Assembly: GCA_028823035.1 (NCBI GenBank)
Contig: JAPKCI010000018.1
Location: 1-49,491 of the forward strand
DNA: 49,491 nucleotides
Source of the DNA: Rubripirellula sp.
Lineage (GTDB): Bacteria > Planctomycetota > Planctomycetia > Pirellulales > Pirellulaceae
Reading direction: 5' to 3'
A program made the translations under genes and the position numbers. This document shows, piece by piece, positions 1 to 11,102 of this stretch (position 1 is its first letter; each line of letters starts with the position of its first letter). A model generated the notes under the pieces. The model was not told the DNA's origin. It saw only the letters and a list, made by a program, of their open reading frames with translations, and made no database searches.

Positions 1-44
1 GGTTTTGAAGCCGGGGTTTTGAAGCCGGGGTTTTGAAGCCGGGG
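1..44. repeat. 14-bp tandem repeat, three copies, at window edge
   Basis: The unit GGTTTTGAAGCCGG occurs three times head to tail without mismatch and continues into a further GG. The array begins at the first base of the window, so its true left end is unknown. It lies downstream of the minus-strand response regulator gene and has no evident open frame. Similar short arrays occur between other genes of this window. Confidence 0.9.
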
Positions 45-204
45 AACGAGCGAATACGCTGTGGTTGCAGCGTTGGTTACCCATGGAGGCTACGACGACG
101 CCTGTCTGTTGATTACTTCGCAGCTACTTCACTCGGAAGCTACTTGAAGCAAAACAGATCGTAGGGTGTTAAGGTTTGCCTTGGATGCTGTATTCCCGCC
201 GTCC

Positions 205-846
205 TCAGTTCACGATGCCGGACTTGATGGCCCGTACAGCGGCATCCGTTCGGTCAGTGGCATTGATTTTGCGTAACACGTGTTGCACATGCTCTTTGAC
301 AGTTTCAATGCTTATGCATAGTGACTGAGCGATCTCTTTATTGCTGAGCCCCAATGCAATGTGACGCAGCACCTGCGTCTCTCGGGCAGTTAATGGAAAA
401 TCCGAGGGTAGCTTGCTGACGTCAACTTTTTCCCGCATGGTCCGCTGAATCAGGCACAGAAGGCTCTCGGGACCCGCTGAATTGCCTGTTACGACGCGGT
501 GCAATGAATCGTGCAGGGTTTTCGATGACACGCTCTTCAACAGATAGTCAGCGGCACCCAGTGCCGCGGCGCGGGCAATGTAGGTTGGATTTTCATAGGC
601 ACTGAAGATCACTGCCGGCACCTCTGCGTGCAGCTTGCGGATCTGTTCTAGCAACGTCAAGCCATTGCCATCTGCGAGGCGGAGATCCAGCAGGACCACA
701 TCAATTGGTTGCTCTCTCAGACACTTCAACGCTTCGGATGCTGTTGCAACTGCACCCGCTACCTTGAAAGGTGGCGTGTTGAGTAGCCAACTCATCCCAA
801 TACGCGCGACCTCATGGTCGTCAACAATCAATACGTTCCAAGCCAC
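205..846 (-). CDS. NarL/FixJ-family response regulator
   Basis: A two-domain DNA-binding response regulator of about 213 residues. An N-terminal receiver domain has the acidic DD pair just after the start, the phospho-acceptor Asp in VVLLDLR at about residue 54 and the conserved Lys in DYLLKS at about 104. A C-terminal LuxR-type helix-turn-helix follows at about 152-197 (LTARETQVLR, then SNKEIA and TVKEHV). I chose the GTG at 846, giving MAWNVLIVDDHE, because the receiver fold starts there. A TTG at 930 would add 28 residues of non-family sequence. No histidine kinase lies beside it, so it looks like an orphan partner. Its target genes cannot be read from the sequence. Confidence 0.9.
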   Translation of the reverse strand: MAWNVLIVDDHEVARIGMSWLLNTPPFKVAGAVATASEALKCLREQPIDVVLLDLRLADGNGLTLLEQIRKLHAEVPAVIFSAYENPTYIARAAALGAADYLLKSVSSKTLHDSLHRVVTGNSAGPESLLCLIQRTMREKVDVSKLPSDFPLTARETQVLRHIALGLSNKEIAQSLCISIETVKEHVQHVLRKINATDRTDAAVRAIKSGIVN

Positions 847-1205
847 GAAACTGCCCCTATCGAAATAACGGGTTTTGGATTGCCTTACGTCCCAATTGCC
901 CCCCGGCGGAAAGTTTGGCAGATTGACCAATGTTCTGCCAGTATTGTGTCTAGCCTAAAGCATGTGCGGTGTTGCGTTTAGGTGTCGTAAAGGGGGGGGG
1001 CAGGCATAGTAGGTTTGGGGGTGCGGACGGGCTGGTGGTGATTGAATGTCGCGAATGCAGGGTATTTGTTGACCTTTGGCATTTCGTGACCTAGACATTT
1101 CTAACTGAGGATCTTTTTCGTCTCATTTTGTAACGAACTAGGCTCCTGACTTGGCTGCCGTTGAAAAAGCAGTCATTCGTTAGCCGATCTCACAATGCTG
1201 CCGTA

Positions 1206-2630
1206 ATGCCTGCTTCTGCTTCGATTCTACTGGTTGATGATGACCGCCACCTTGTTGAGTCGATGGCTCAGTGGTTACGGGAAATGTCCCATGAGGTGGA
1301 GACAGCGGCAACGCTTGGAGAGGCGAAAGCTGAGCTCGGGCGGAGGTCATTTGACTTAGTCATCACAGACCTGCGACTCGAGACCGAGGACGGATTTGAG
1401 CTGATTGCGTATACGCGTCAGAATTTCCCGGATTCGTCTGTCCTGGTCGTGACCGGTTACGCAACGCCGGATACTGCAGTTCAAGCAGTTCGGGCCGGAG
1501 CATTTGACTTACTGACCAAACCGTTGATTGACGAGGAATTGACGCTGGCAATTCAACGTGCCGTTGCTCAGAGCGAGATTTCCAGAGAAAACGAGTTGCT
1601 TCGACAGCAACTTGATCGACGCAGTGGTCTGGAAAACATCCTGAGCCACGACTACCGAATGCTGAAAATTTTCGATGTCGTAGACAGCGTTGCAGATGCT
1701 CGGGCTTCGATTTTGATCACCGGGGAAAACGGGACTGGCAAGAGCATGATTGCGAGAGCGATTCACGCTCGCAGTGCACGCCGTAGTGGGCCATTTGTGG
1801 AGGTTGCTTGTGGAGCCCTCCCCGACACTCTGCTGGAAAGCGAATTATTCGGCCACGTGTCGGGTGCTTTCACCGGCGCTACCCACGACAGGGCAGGGAA
1901 ATTTAAACTGGCTGACGGTGGAACGCTTTTTCTGGACGAGATCGCCACTGCCACCCCCGCCATGCAAGTCAAATTGTTGCGTGTTTTGCAGGAGTTTAAG
2001 TTCGAACCTCTGGGCGGTACGGTTACCGACTCAGTCGATACACGAGTGATCCTTGCAACGAACGAAAATCTTGCCAAGTCTGTTGCCGAGGGTACCTTTC
2101 GTCAGGATTTGTTTTATCGCGTTAATGTCATCAATATTGTCCTGCCTTCGTTGCGGGAACGGATCGGCGACATCCCACTGTTGGTTGACCATTTTCTTCG
2201 CGAGGCGTCTGAGACGTGTGATCGAAAAATCGTTGGATTTGATGTGGCAGCTATGTCAATGCTGCAGGGCTATTCGTGGCCGGGGAATGTACGGCAGTTG
2301 GAAAACGTTGTTGAACGGGCTGTGTTGCTTTCCAGGGACGAACAACTGACGATTGAAGATCTGCCTCCCGAGATATCTGGGCGAGGACCCTCCGATCTGG
2401 GCGGCTTAGAAACCAACGTGACTCCTGTGCAAACACGCAGCGAAGACGTCAACGGAAAAACACTTCGTGAAGCCCTCCAGGGGCCCGAGCGTGAGATCAT
2501 TCTGCAAGCATTACGACTCTATAACTGGAATCGGGCTTCCACCGCAGACGCGTTGGATATCAACCGAACTACGCTCTACAAGAAGATGAAACGTCTTGGC
2601 TTGGACGATCCCCGTCTGCAATATGCCTGA
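1206..2630 (+). CDS. NtrC-type sigma-54-dependent response regulator
   Basis: A transcriptional activator of about 474 residues with the three NtrC domains in order. The receiver has the phospho-acceptor Asp in LVITDLR at about residue 55. The AAA+ domain has Walker A GENGTGKS at about 173-180, the sigma-54 contact loop GAFTGA at about 220-225 and Walker B GGTLFLDE at about 238-245. A Fis-type helix-turn-helix fills the last 40 residues ([18 protein letters not shown]). It should remodel sigma-54 RNA polymerase at enhancer-dependent promoters when phosphorylated. The ATG at 1206 places the receiver at the N-terminus; a TTG at 1161 is an alternative. No sensor kinase is adjacent. The mla genes follow 220 bases downstream on the same strand, but I see no convincing -24/-12 promoter there. 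Confidence 0.93.
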   Translation: MPASASILLVDDDRHLVESMAQWLREMSHEVETAATLGEAKAELGRRSFDLVITDLRLETEDGFELIAYTRQNFPDSSVLVVTGYATPDTAVQAVRAGAFDLLTKPLIDEELTLAIQRAVAQSEISRENELLRQQLDRRSGLENILSHDYRMLKIFDVVDSVADARASILITGENGTGKSMIARAIHARSARRSGPFVEVACGALPDTLLESELFGHVSGAFTGATHDRAGKFKLADGGTLFLDEIATATPAMQVKLLRVLQEFKFEPLGGTVTDSVDTRVILATNENLAKSVAEGTFRQDLFYRVNVINIVLPSLRERIGDIPLLVDHFLREASETCDRKIVGFDVAAMSMLQGYSWPGNVRQLENVVERAVLLSRDEQLTIEDLPPEISGRGPSDLGGLETNVTPVQTRSEDVNGKTLREALQGPEREIILQALRLYNWNRASTADALDINRTTLYKKMKRLGLDDPRLQYA

Positions 2631-2853
2631 AAAACTCTCGTTCCCAGCCGCCCAGGCAATCTGATGGACTGTGCAGTGCTGGTTGCTGGGGAAGCATGCC
2701 TTGCGTGAGAGGTGTTGCAGCTCGCAAACTGCATTTGCTAGCGGCGATTCTCATTCAGACCATTCGCTTTCTCTAATCCTCAAGGTCATGCTGACCGATA
2801 AAATCAGATGTGTCTGATTTTTAAAAACAGCGTGCGCCTGGGATTTAGGACGA

Positions 2854-3717
2854 GTGTCGAATTCAGCCAGCTCCCTTTCTTCGACTCACCAACCGGAGTC
2901 GCCGTTTATCCGTTGGATCAACCAATGGGGATCTGCTGTAGTGGATGGCATCACGACCATTGGGGACATGACGTTGTTCACGTGGCGGATGCTAACGTGG
3001 CTTTTTACCCGTCCACCCTGCAGGGGAACGGTTCTAATCAATTTCTACCAAGTGGGTGCTTTGAGTTTGCCAGTTGTTGCTTTGACTGGCACATTCATCG
3101 GGATGGTGCTCGCTGTCCAAAGCTATTCCCAGTTTCACGCCATCGGATTGGACAGTCGGCTTGGCGCGGTGATCAATAGCACCCTCGTGAAAGAACTGGG
3201 GCCAGTACTGGCAGCAACGATGCTGGCTGGTCGTGTTGGCGGTTCCATGGCGGCCGTACTGGGGACCATGCGGGTTACCGAACAAATTGATGCTTTAACG
3301 GCGATGGGTGCTGATCCCATTCATTATCTCGTTGTGCCGCGATTCCTCGCTTGCATCCTGTTGATTCCATCGCTCACGATCATGGCCGATTTCATGGGAA
3401 TCGTTGGTGGCTATTTTTATAGCGTTATCATTTTGGGGATCGATCACGCGGCCTATCTGAATCATTCGCGAGATGGAGTGACAGGGTTTGATCTGTTCAG
3501 CGGCATCTTCAAGAGTATTTTCTTTGGCTCGACGATCGCGATTGTCAGTTGCTATCGGGGATTCAATTGTGAGGCGGGGGCCGAAGGAGTTGGTAAGGCA
3601 GCCACTACCGCGTTTGTTTACTCATTCGTTCTCATTCTGGCGGTGGACCTGTTTCTTACGATCGTCATGAATTCGATTTACTACACCATCTACCCCAATG
3701 GAACCTCTTTTCTATGA
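2854..3717 (+). CDS. mlaE: MlaE-family ABC transporter permease
   Basis: An inner-membrane permease of 287 residues and the membrane part of an MCE/Mla phospholipid transporter. It has several hydrophobic segments and the MlaE signature around LPVVALTGTFIGMVLA, followed by KELGPVLAA and GSMAAVLGTMRV, all typical of the family. In Gram-negative bacteria such systems move phospholipids between the inner and outer membranes. The start is a GTG. The gene ends in an ATGA overlap with the ATPase gene, which indicates translational coupling. The N-terminal extension of about 30 residues before the family domain is not conserved in the textbook proteins. Confidence 0.93.
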   Translation: MSNSASSLSSTHQPESPFIRWINQWGSAVVDGITTIGDMTLFTWRMLTWLFTRPPCRGTVLINFYQVGALSLPVVALTGTFIGMVLAVQSYSQFHAIGLDSRLGAVINSTLVKELGPVLAATMLAGRVGGSMAAVLGTMRVTEQIDALTAMGADPIHYLVVPRFLACILLIPSLTIMADFMGIVGGYFYSVIILGIDHAAYLNHSRDGVTGFDLFSGIFKSIFFGSTIAIVSCYRGFNCEAGAEGVGKAATTAFVYSFVLILAVDLFLTIVMNSIYYTIYPNGTSFL

Positions 3718-4610
3718 GTGAGTCATCTGGACCGGTTGATGATGGAGAGATCTTCGATCTCGAGAAGAATCAATCTGCTGACTTTGTGGCAGAGCAACAG
3801 TCGCTCGATGAACAGCCGTTGATCGAGGCGAGGAATATTGCTGTAGTGTTCGATGATCAAGCTGTTCTGCTGGATATAAACCTGAAAATTACTCGTGGAC
3901 AAACGGTGGCGATCATTGGCGAGAGTGGATGCGGCAAGACCGTGTTCATGAAGACGCTGGTTGGTCTTGTGAATCCAACAAGGGGAGAGATCTACTTTGA
4001 CGGTGAGGGACTGCATCACATGGGGTATGGCGAGTTGACACGAGTACGTCGCCGCTTTGGTTTCGTGTTTCAGAATGCTGCGTTGTTCGACAGTATGTCG
4101 GTGTTTGAAAATATTGCTTTTCCACTGCGTCAAAGTGAAGTGGTTTCCGAACCAGTGGTCGAAGAACGCGTGTTGCAGCATCTCGCCGAGGTTGGTTTGC
4201 CGCGAAATGTTGCCAGCAAGAGACCGGCTGAGTTGTCTGGCGGCATGCGTAAACGTGTGGGTTTGGCGAGGGCATTGATCCTGAAACCGGAAGTGGTGGT
4301 CTACGATGAGCCCACTACTGGTTTGGACCCTATTATGAGTGATGTTATCAACGAATTGATCCTGGACACTCGTCGCCGTTATCCGGTCACAAGTGTTGTG
4401 GTGACACACGACATGCATACAGCCAGAAAAGTTGCAGATCGTGTACTGATGTTTTACCCGCGGCCACGGCTAAATGACCACGAGTCACAGATCTTGTTTG
4501 ATGGCCCGCCCAGTGACTTGGAGCATGCTGAGGATCGCCGTGTGCGTCAGTTCGTGCGAGGGGAAGCCGGGGAACGCCTGAATGAGTTATCTCAGGGACT
4601 GTCAGTCTAG
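3714..4610 (+). CDS. mlaF: MlaF-family ABC transporter ATP-binding protein
   Basis: The cytoplasmic ATPase of the Mla-type transporter, 298 residues. Walker A is GESGCGKT at 69-76, the Q-loop Gln is in GFVFQN near 120, the ABC signature LSGGM is at 174-178 and Walker B VVVYDEP is at 194-200. All catalytic elements are intact. An acidic stretch of about 35 residues precedes the nucleotide-binding domain. The start codon overlaps the mlaE stop by four bases. The mlaD homologue follows 34 bases downstream, so E, F and D form one operon. No MlaC or MlaA homologue is present, so the periplasmic route of the lipid is not shown here. Confidence 0.94.
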   Translation: MSESSGPVDDGEIFDLEKNQSADFVAEQQSLDEQPLIEARNIAVVFDDQAVLLDINLKITRGQTVAIIGESGCGKTVFMKTLVGLVNPTRGEIYFDGEGLHHMGYGELTRVRRRFGFVFQNAALFDSMSVFENIAFPLRQSEVVSEPVVEERVLQHLAEVGLPRNVASKRPAELSGGMRKRVGLARALILKPEVVVYDEPTTGLDPIMSDVINELILDTRRRYPVTSVVVTHDMHTARKVADRVLMFYPRPRLNDHESQILFDGPPSDLEHAEDRRVRQFVRGEAGERLNELSQGLSV

Positions 4611-4644
4611 TTTGGTTCCGAGTGATGCCTGTTGAGAATTGATC

Positions 4645-5874
4645 ATGGATGAAAATAAACTGCGATTTGGTGTTGGCGTGCTGGTGATTTCGGCAATCGG
4701 AATCGGCATCATTCTGACATTTCTTTTTGGCGCGTTTCCCAGCGTACTGAAAAAAAACTACACACTGATTGTGCATTTCGATTCAGCAGAGGGGATCGGT
4801 GTAAATACTGCCGTTCTTCGGGATGGTGTTCGCATTGGTCGAGTGGCGAGCATCGAACTGGATAACGATAACGTTAAGGGAGGCGTGAAGGTGACGCTTG
4901 CGATGGATGCGAGCAAGACCATGACTCGCAGATACATCCCGAGAATTGGGACAGGTAACCTTGTCACTGGCGATGCTCAGTTGGAATTTGTGTTGGCAAA
5001 ACCCGATCAATTGAAGGAGATTTTTCCTACGAAACCGGATGATCCGAAACCGGATGATCCGAAACCCGATGCAGCGAATGAGCCGTATTTGGACGGTGAG
5101 TATCTCGATTACGGAAAAAATTCCGAAAGCCTGTTTGAAATGCAGGCTGATCTTCAGCAAACGTTTGAGGCCATTCGCAACGCTGGCGAATCGATTGCCA
5201 TTGCTGCTGAGAGTGTGAATCAATTGGCATCCAGTGTGAATAAAGTCATCGGTGGTACCGATTCCAAAATCGAGCAAGTTGCTGACGAGGCGGTTAGGGC
5301 GTTGAAGGAATTTAATGGTGCGATGGCAGATGTTCGGGCGATCGTTGGTAACCCGATACTCCGCGAAAGTCTTGAGAAGTCAGTGATCAAATTGCCTGAT
5401 GTGTTGAATGAAGCACAACTGACTCTGGATTCAACCAGACGGACCTTTGAAAGTTTTGAGAGAGTTGGCGAGCAGTTCGAGAAGGTTGGGGTTGCGGCTG
5501 TCGAAACGGTCAATAGCGCCCAGCAGACCGTCAAGAATATCGAGCGATTCACAGAACCCCTGGCACAGCACAGTGATGAACTGGTGAATCAAGTCATGGG
5601 CACCATGTCCCGCTTGGAAAGTACACTGGCCGAAGTGGACGAGTTCGGCAAGGCACTGAACGACAAAGATGGATCAGTTCGCCTGCTACTTGAAGACAAG
5701 GAAATGTACTGGAAGATTCGGCGAACCGTTGAGAATATCGAAAGCGCGACAGCACGCGTGAGGCCCATTCTGGATGACGTCCGTATCTTCACCGACAAGG
5801 TTGCCAGAGATCCACGCCAGCTCGGCGTTCGCGGGGCCCTTTCGAAGCGGCCCAGTGGCATGGGCCTCAAGTAG
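4645..5874 (+). CDS. mlaD: MlaD-like MCE-domain substrate-binding protein
   Basis: A protein of about 409 residues with one N-terminal membrane anchor (GVGVLVISAIGIGIILTF) and then an MCE domain (YTLIVHFDSAEGIGVNTAV, then VRIGRV). It continues as a long helical, probably coiled-coil tail of some 250 residues. MCE proteins form rings that shuttle lipid for the MlaEF permease. The tail is much longer than in E. coli MlaD and recalls tubular MCE proteins. A short PDDPK repeat (three near copies from 5034) separates the MCE domain from the tail. I chose the ATG at 4645; a TTG two codons earlier is in frame. The gene converges on the ATP synthase operon. Confidence 0.88.
   Translation: MDENKLRFGVGVLVISAIGIGIILTFLFGAFPSVLKKNYTLIVHFDSAEGIGVNTAVLRDGVRIGRVASIELDNDNVKGGVKVTLAMDASKTMTRRYIPRIGTGNLVTGDAQLEFVLAKPDQLKEIFPTKPDDPKPDDPKPDAANEPYLDGEYLDYGKNSESLFEMQADLQQTFEAIRNAGESIAIAAESVNQLASSVNKVIGGTDSKIEQVADEAVRALKEFNGAMADVRAIVGNPILRESLEKSVIKLPDVLNEAQLTLDSTRRTFESFERVGEQFEKVGVAAVETVNSAQQTVKNIERFTEPLAQHSDELVNQVMGTMSRLESTLAEVDEFGKALNDKDGSVRLLLEDKEMYWKIRRTVENIESATARVRPILDDVRIFTDKVARDPRQLGVRGALSKRPSGMGLK
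5034..5072 (+). repeat. 15-bp in-frame repeat encoding PDDPK units
   Basis: The unit CCGGATGATCCGAAA is repeated within the mlaD homologue and encodes a Pro/Asp/Lys linker between the MCE domain and the helical tail. The length is a multiple of three, so copy-number change would alter linker length without breaking the frame. Confidence 0.85.
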
Positions 5875-5919
5875 AGACCGACACCGCTGTGATGCAGTAC
5901 AGAATCGGCACTTCTTGAA

Positions 5920-5946
5920 TTGAGATAGGCCCGTTTGAGATAGGCC
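5920..5946. repeat. Two direct copies of TTGAGATAGGCC, period 15
   Basis: Two perfect 12-base copies lie 15 bases apart in the short space between the convergent mlaD and atpC genes. No terminator with a T-run is visible here. The hexamers GACACC (5880-5885) and GGTGTC (5955-5960) flank the repeats and could pair over a long loop, but this is weak. Confidence 0.7.
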
Positions 5947-5959
5947 TGAGCGTTGGTGT

Positions 5960-6346
5960 CTAGCTGGAGGCCCGCAGTTGGCCGCGTGCCCGTTGAACGG
6001 CTGTATCTCTGATCTGGGACTCTTCGGGAGTTGAGCCTGGCATTGCGAGCGCTACATCCAGATCTGCGTGGGCCTTGTCCCGATCGATCAGGTCGATCGG
6101 GGTCGACCGACCGGTCAGCACATTGATCACATCACCTTCGACGTGGGCGAAGCCACCATCCACGTAGTAACGTTCAGGGCCAGCAGCGGTCTGAAGGCGG
6201 ATCGTTCCAAAACCAAGTCTGCCGATCAGCGGGGAACGACCACTCATTACTCCCAGTTCACCATCGAACATGGGCAGCGACACGTACTCGGCCTCACGGT
6301 CGAGTTCCGTACATTCGGGAGTTACAACTACACAGCGAAGTGTCAT
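5960..6346 (-). CDS. atpC: F1F0 ATP synthase subunit epsilon
   Basis: Central-stalk subunit of 128 residues, which couples rotation and can inhibit hydrolysis. The N-terminal beta-sandwich is clear (CVVVTPECTELDREAEYV, FDGELGVMSGRSPLI) with the usual VDGGFAHVEGDVINVLT strand. The C-terminal helical part is present but short. It is the last gene of the ATP synthase operon and starts five bases after the atpD stop codon. Confidence 0.95.
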   Translation of the reverse strand: MTLRCVVVTPECTELDREAEYVSLPMFDGELGVMSGRSPLIGRLGFGTIRLQTAAGPERYYVDGGFAHVEGDVINVLTGRSTPIDLIDRDKAHADLDVALAMPGSTPEESQIRDTAVQRARGQLRASS

Positions 6347-6351
6347 GACTA

Positions 6352-7824
<1,473 letters not shown>

Positions 7825-7880
7825 CTAATTGAGTTTCTGAATGTAAAGATGGAAATCAGGTGATTGACAACCGTCGGCGA

Positions 7881-8762
7881 TTAGCCTTCGAGTGCTTCAA
7901 CACCACCGATGATCTCCATGATTTCGCCCGTGATTTGACTCTGACGGGCGCGGTTGTAAGTCATCGACAGTTGCTTAATCATGTCCCCTGCACTCTCGGT
8001 TGCACCTTTCATTGCGATCATCCGAGCAACCTGCTCGCTTACCGCTGAATCGAGGAAACACTTAAAGAGCTTTGCTTTGAAGCTGGTTGGGACGACCTCT
8101 TCAAGGATACTTTCAGCGGACGGCTGAAATTCGTACTGAGTGTTGGTTTCCTGAGCGTGCTTGTCGGCACCTTCGTCGAGGGATCCAAACGGCAGTAAGG
8201 TTTCGATCGTGACTTGTTGGCGACTTGTACTGATGAACTTGGTGAAAACCACATCAAGCCGATCCATCTGTCCGGTCACGTATAACTCAAGGTACTTCGA
8301 GGCGATCACTTCCACTTCGTCGTAACCTGGTTGATCTTCGAACTGCTGGTACATGTCATTGGGGTCAATGCCACGAAACTTGAGACCGTTGATCCCCCGC
8401 TTGCCACTGACATCAACCAGCACGTTACTGACGGCGGATTTCAACTCTCCAATGTGAGGCATGGTTGCTCGCAGAACACTGGCGTTGTATCCCCCGCAAA
8501 GGCCGCGATTACTGCTCAGTGTCAGCAAGCGTGCTGCTTTTGGATTCTTACGTTGCTCGAGCAATGGGTGCCGAACTTCGGTACCGGCGTCTGCCAGACT
8601 GTTCACGATTTGAGACAGGCGGTCTGTGTAGGCCGTCACTGCGGCAGCACGGTCCATCGCTTTCTTGTAGCGCGCTGTAGCAATCAATTCCATCGTCCGT
8701 GTGATTTTACGGATGTTGCGAATCGATTTTCGGCGTTTGTCGAGGGCGCGGGCGTTGGCCAT
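7881..8762 (-). CDS. atpG: F1F0 ATP synthase subunit gamma
   Basis: Rotor shaft subunit of 293 residues. The N-terminal helix (RKSIRNIRKITRTMELIATA) and the C-terminal helix (MTYNRARQSQITGEIMEIIGG) have the family signatures and would form the coiled coil inside the alpha-beta hexamer. The GLCGGYN core strand is present. It lies between alpha and beta genes, as usual. Confidence 0.97.
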   Translation of the reverse strand: MANARALDKRRKSIRNIRKITRTMELIATARYKKAMDRAAAVTAYTDRLSQIVNSLADAGTEVRHPLLEQRKNPKAARLLTLSSNRGLCGGYNASVLRATMPHIGELKSAVSNVLVDVSGKRGINGLKFRGIDPNDMYQQFEDQPGYDEVEVIASKYLELYVTGQMDRLDVVFTKFISTSRQQVTIETLLPFGSLDEGADKHAQETNTQYEFQPSAESILEEVVPTSFKAKLFKCFLDSAVSEQVARMIAMKGATESAGDMIKQLSMTYNRARQSQITGEIMEIIGGVEALEG

Positions 8763-8814
8763 GGATCAGTTGACGCGTTTCAAATGGTGAAGGGGTAAAC
8801 AGTTTTGCTGTGGA

Positions 8815-10338
8815 TTACATTTCGCTTTCGACAGGCTTATATCCACTCTTGAACTCGGCGATGCAGGCTTCGATCTTCTCGACCACTTCGTCGGTCAGGT
8901 CCTGCTTCTCATTGAGCAGTGTGATCAGATCGCTGTACTTGTCCCGTGCAAATTGCTGGAAGTCGATCTCCCACTGCTGCACAGCTTTGACTGGCACATC
9001 GTCGATGAATCCCTTGGTACCGGCATAGAGACTCAGTACTTGATCGGTCACGCTCATGGGTTGGTATTGTGGTTGCTTCAGCAGTTCAACCATACGGTAT
9101 CCCCGGTCAAGCTGTGACTGAGTTGCAGCGTCGAGATCCGTACCGAGTTGTGCAAACGCTTCCAAAGCTCGGAAAGCCGCCAGGTCGAGCCGCAAACCAC
9201 CAGCCACTTTCTTCATCGCCTTGACCTGGGCAGCACCACCGACGCGTGAAACCGAGATGCCGGCGTTCATGGCGGGGCGGATACCGGCAAAGAACAGGTC
9301 GGGTTGCAGATAGATCTGTCCATCGGTAATCGAAATCACATTCGTTGGAATGTAGGCAGAAACCTCGCCCTCGAGCGTTTCAATGATTGGCAGGCTGGTG
9401 ATCGAGCCACCACCCAGAGCCTCGGACAATTTGGCGGAACGTTCCAGTAGTCTACTGTGGCAATAGAAAACGTCGCCAGGATAAGCTTCACGTCCTGGTG
9501 GACGTCGCATTAACAGGCTCATCTGTCGGTAAGCCGTGGCTTGCTTGGACAAGTCATCGTAGACAACCAACGCGTGTCCGCCGTTGAACATGAAGTGTTC
9601 AGCCATCGCTGTTCCAGCGTAGGGAGCAACGTATTGCAGCGGTGCTGGTGTTGAGGCACCTGCCACTACCACCGTCGTGTATTCCATTGCACCGTAGCGT
9701 TCGAGTGCATCAATGATACCAGCGACCGAGGAATCCTTCTGACCAATGGCAACGTAGAAACACTTTACGCCCTTGCCTTTCTGATTGATGATCGTGTCGA
9801 TTCCGATGGCTGTTTTGCCTGTTTTTCGGTCGCCAATGACGAGTTCCCGCTGGCCGCGACCGATCGGTGTCATGGCGTCAATCGCCTTGATGCCGGTCTG
9901 CATCGGCTCAGTCACCGGTTGTCGCTCTGCCACGCCGGTAGCGATGATCTCGACAGGACGCGTGGTGTCTGTCTGAACGGGGCCTTTTCCATCCAGAGGA
10001 TTTCCGAGCGGGTCCAGTACGCGACCCACAATTGCATCGCCAGCCGGCACCGAAAGAAGAGTGCCAAGCGCTTTGACTTCATTGCCCTCTTCGATAGTGA
10101 GGTAGTCCCCCAGAATGATCACGCCAACCGAGTTTTCCTCGAGGTTGAACGCAAGTCCGATTGCTCCGTTCGGGAACTCGACCATCTCACCGGCCATGAC
10201 ACCCGAGAGCCCGTAGACGCGGGCGATGCCGTCGCCGACTTCGAGGACGGTACCGACTTCACGAACGTCGATCTTGCTGTCGAATTGCTCGATCTCTTGT
10301 TGCAAGACCGAGGCGATTTCGTCACTGCTAAATTTCAT
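8815..10338 (-). CDS. atpA: F1F0 ATP synthase subunit alpha
   Basis: Non-catalytic nucleotide-binding subunit of 507 residues, full length. The P-loop [11 protein letters not shown] and the downstream [10 protein letters not shown] segment are typical. It forms the F1 hexamer with AtpD. It sits 78 bases downstream of atpH in the same operon. Confidence 0.98.
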   Translation of the reverse strand: MKFSSDEIASVLQQEIEQFDSKIDVREVGTVLEVGDGIARVYGLSGVMAGEMVEFPNGAIGLAFNLEENSVGVIILGDYLTIEEGNEVKALGTLLSVPAGDAIVGRVLDPLGNPLDGKGPVQTDTTRPVEIIATGVAERQPVTEPMQTGIKAIDAMTPIGRGQRELVIGDRKTGKTAIGIDTIINQKGKGVKCFYVAIGQKDSSVAGIIDALERYGAMEYTTVVVAGASTPAPLQYVAPYAGTAMAEHFMFNGGHALVVYDDLSKQATAYRQMSLLMRRPPGREAYPGDVFYCHSRLLERSAKLSEALGGGSITSLPIIETLEGEVSAYIPTNVISITDGQIYLQPDLFFAGIRPAMNAGISVSRVGGAAQVKAMKKVAGGLRLDLAAFRALEAFAQLGTDLDAATQSQLDRGYRMVELLKQPQYQPMSVTDQVLSLYAGTKGFIDDVPVKAVQQWEIDFQQFARDKYSDLITLLNEKQDLTDEVVEKIEACIAEFKSGYKPVESEM

Positions 10339-10416
10339 GGGTCTGAATCAATAGTGTTGGCCCGGCAGTTCTGTCGAGCATTGGTAGTTGGTGCCGGTTG
10401 TCCGGCATGTCAAAAC

Positions 10417-11040
10417 CTATTCGGATGTGAATTCACCAAAACGATGCAACAGTTGACTTGAAAAGCCACTGCGAATGCGACGGGCCATGGTATCCAGACG
10501 GTTGGATACGCTGCTGTCAAACACACGGTCACCGACGCGAATCACCATGCCACCGATCAAATCGGGATCGACTGACTCTGATAATCGCACCTGCTTCTGC
10601 ATGATGGAACCAATTTGCTCTTCGATATTGGCTCGAAGAGCGTCGTCCAATGGCACCGCAGTTTGTACTGTGGCAACCAATCGACCAAGCATTTCGTCGT
10701 GAATTGCGTCTGCGGCGGAACGCACCGCGTTGACGTGAGCCAGGCGTCCACGACCCGCCATGACTTTGAGAAACTTCACCAGCAACGGATCGAACTCTTC
10801 ACCGAAGATCCGATCAATCACACGTACCTTCTCATTCTCATCAAGGCGTGGCGATGCAAACGCAGCACGCAGTTGTGGGCTTCCTGCTATGTACTCGTCA
10901 ACCACAACGCCAAGTTGATCAATGATTTTGTCCGCGATACCAGCACTTTGCGCCGCACCAACCAACGCTCGGGCATAGGTTTTGCCCAGTTGTTCGGCGC
11001 CGGTGTCGAGCACCGTATCGTGTTCAGCGGCTTCTTTCAT
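10417..11040 (-). CDS. atpH: F1F0 ATP synthase subunit delta
   Basis: Peripheral-stalk subunit of 207 residues that joins the F1 head to the b-subunit stalk. It has the delta/OSCP pattern: KTYARALVGAA near the N-terminus, FLKVMAGRGRL in the middle, and the C-terminal DPDLIGGMVIRVGDRVFDSS signature. Its position between atpF and atpA agrees. Confidence 0.95.
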   Translation of the reverse strand: MKEAAEHDTVLDTGAEQLGKTYARALVGAAQSAGIADKIIDQLGVVVDEYIAGSPQLRAAFASPRLDENEKVRVIDRIFGEEFDPLLVKFLKVMAGRGRLAHVNAVRSAADAIHDEMLGRLVATVQTAVPLDDALRANIEEQIGSIMQKQVRLSESVDPDLIGGMVIRVGDRVFDSSVSNRLDTMARRIRSGFSSQLLHRFGEFTSE

Positions 11041-11102
11041 GGATTACGCTCGGGACAAACCCGTAGTTAATCGAGTAAATTGTGTTGGAAACTCGGGGTG
11101 AA

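Noticed and set aside
992-1000. G9 run upstream of the NtrC-type gene as a phase-variable promoter
   Set aside because: No promoter elements can be placed around it, so the idea cannot be supported from the sequence alone.
3723-4418. 231-codon open frame on the minus strand opposite mlaF
   Set aside because: It is an antisense shadow of a gene with complete Walker and signature motifs, and its own translation has no recognisable features.
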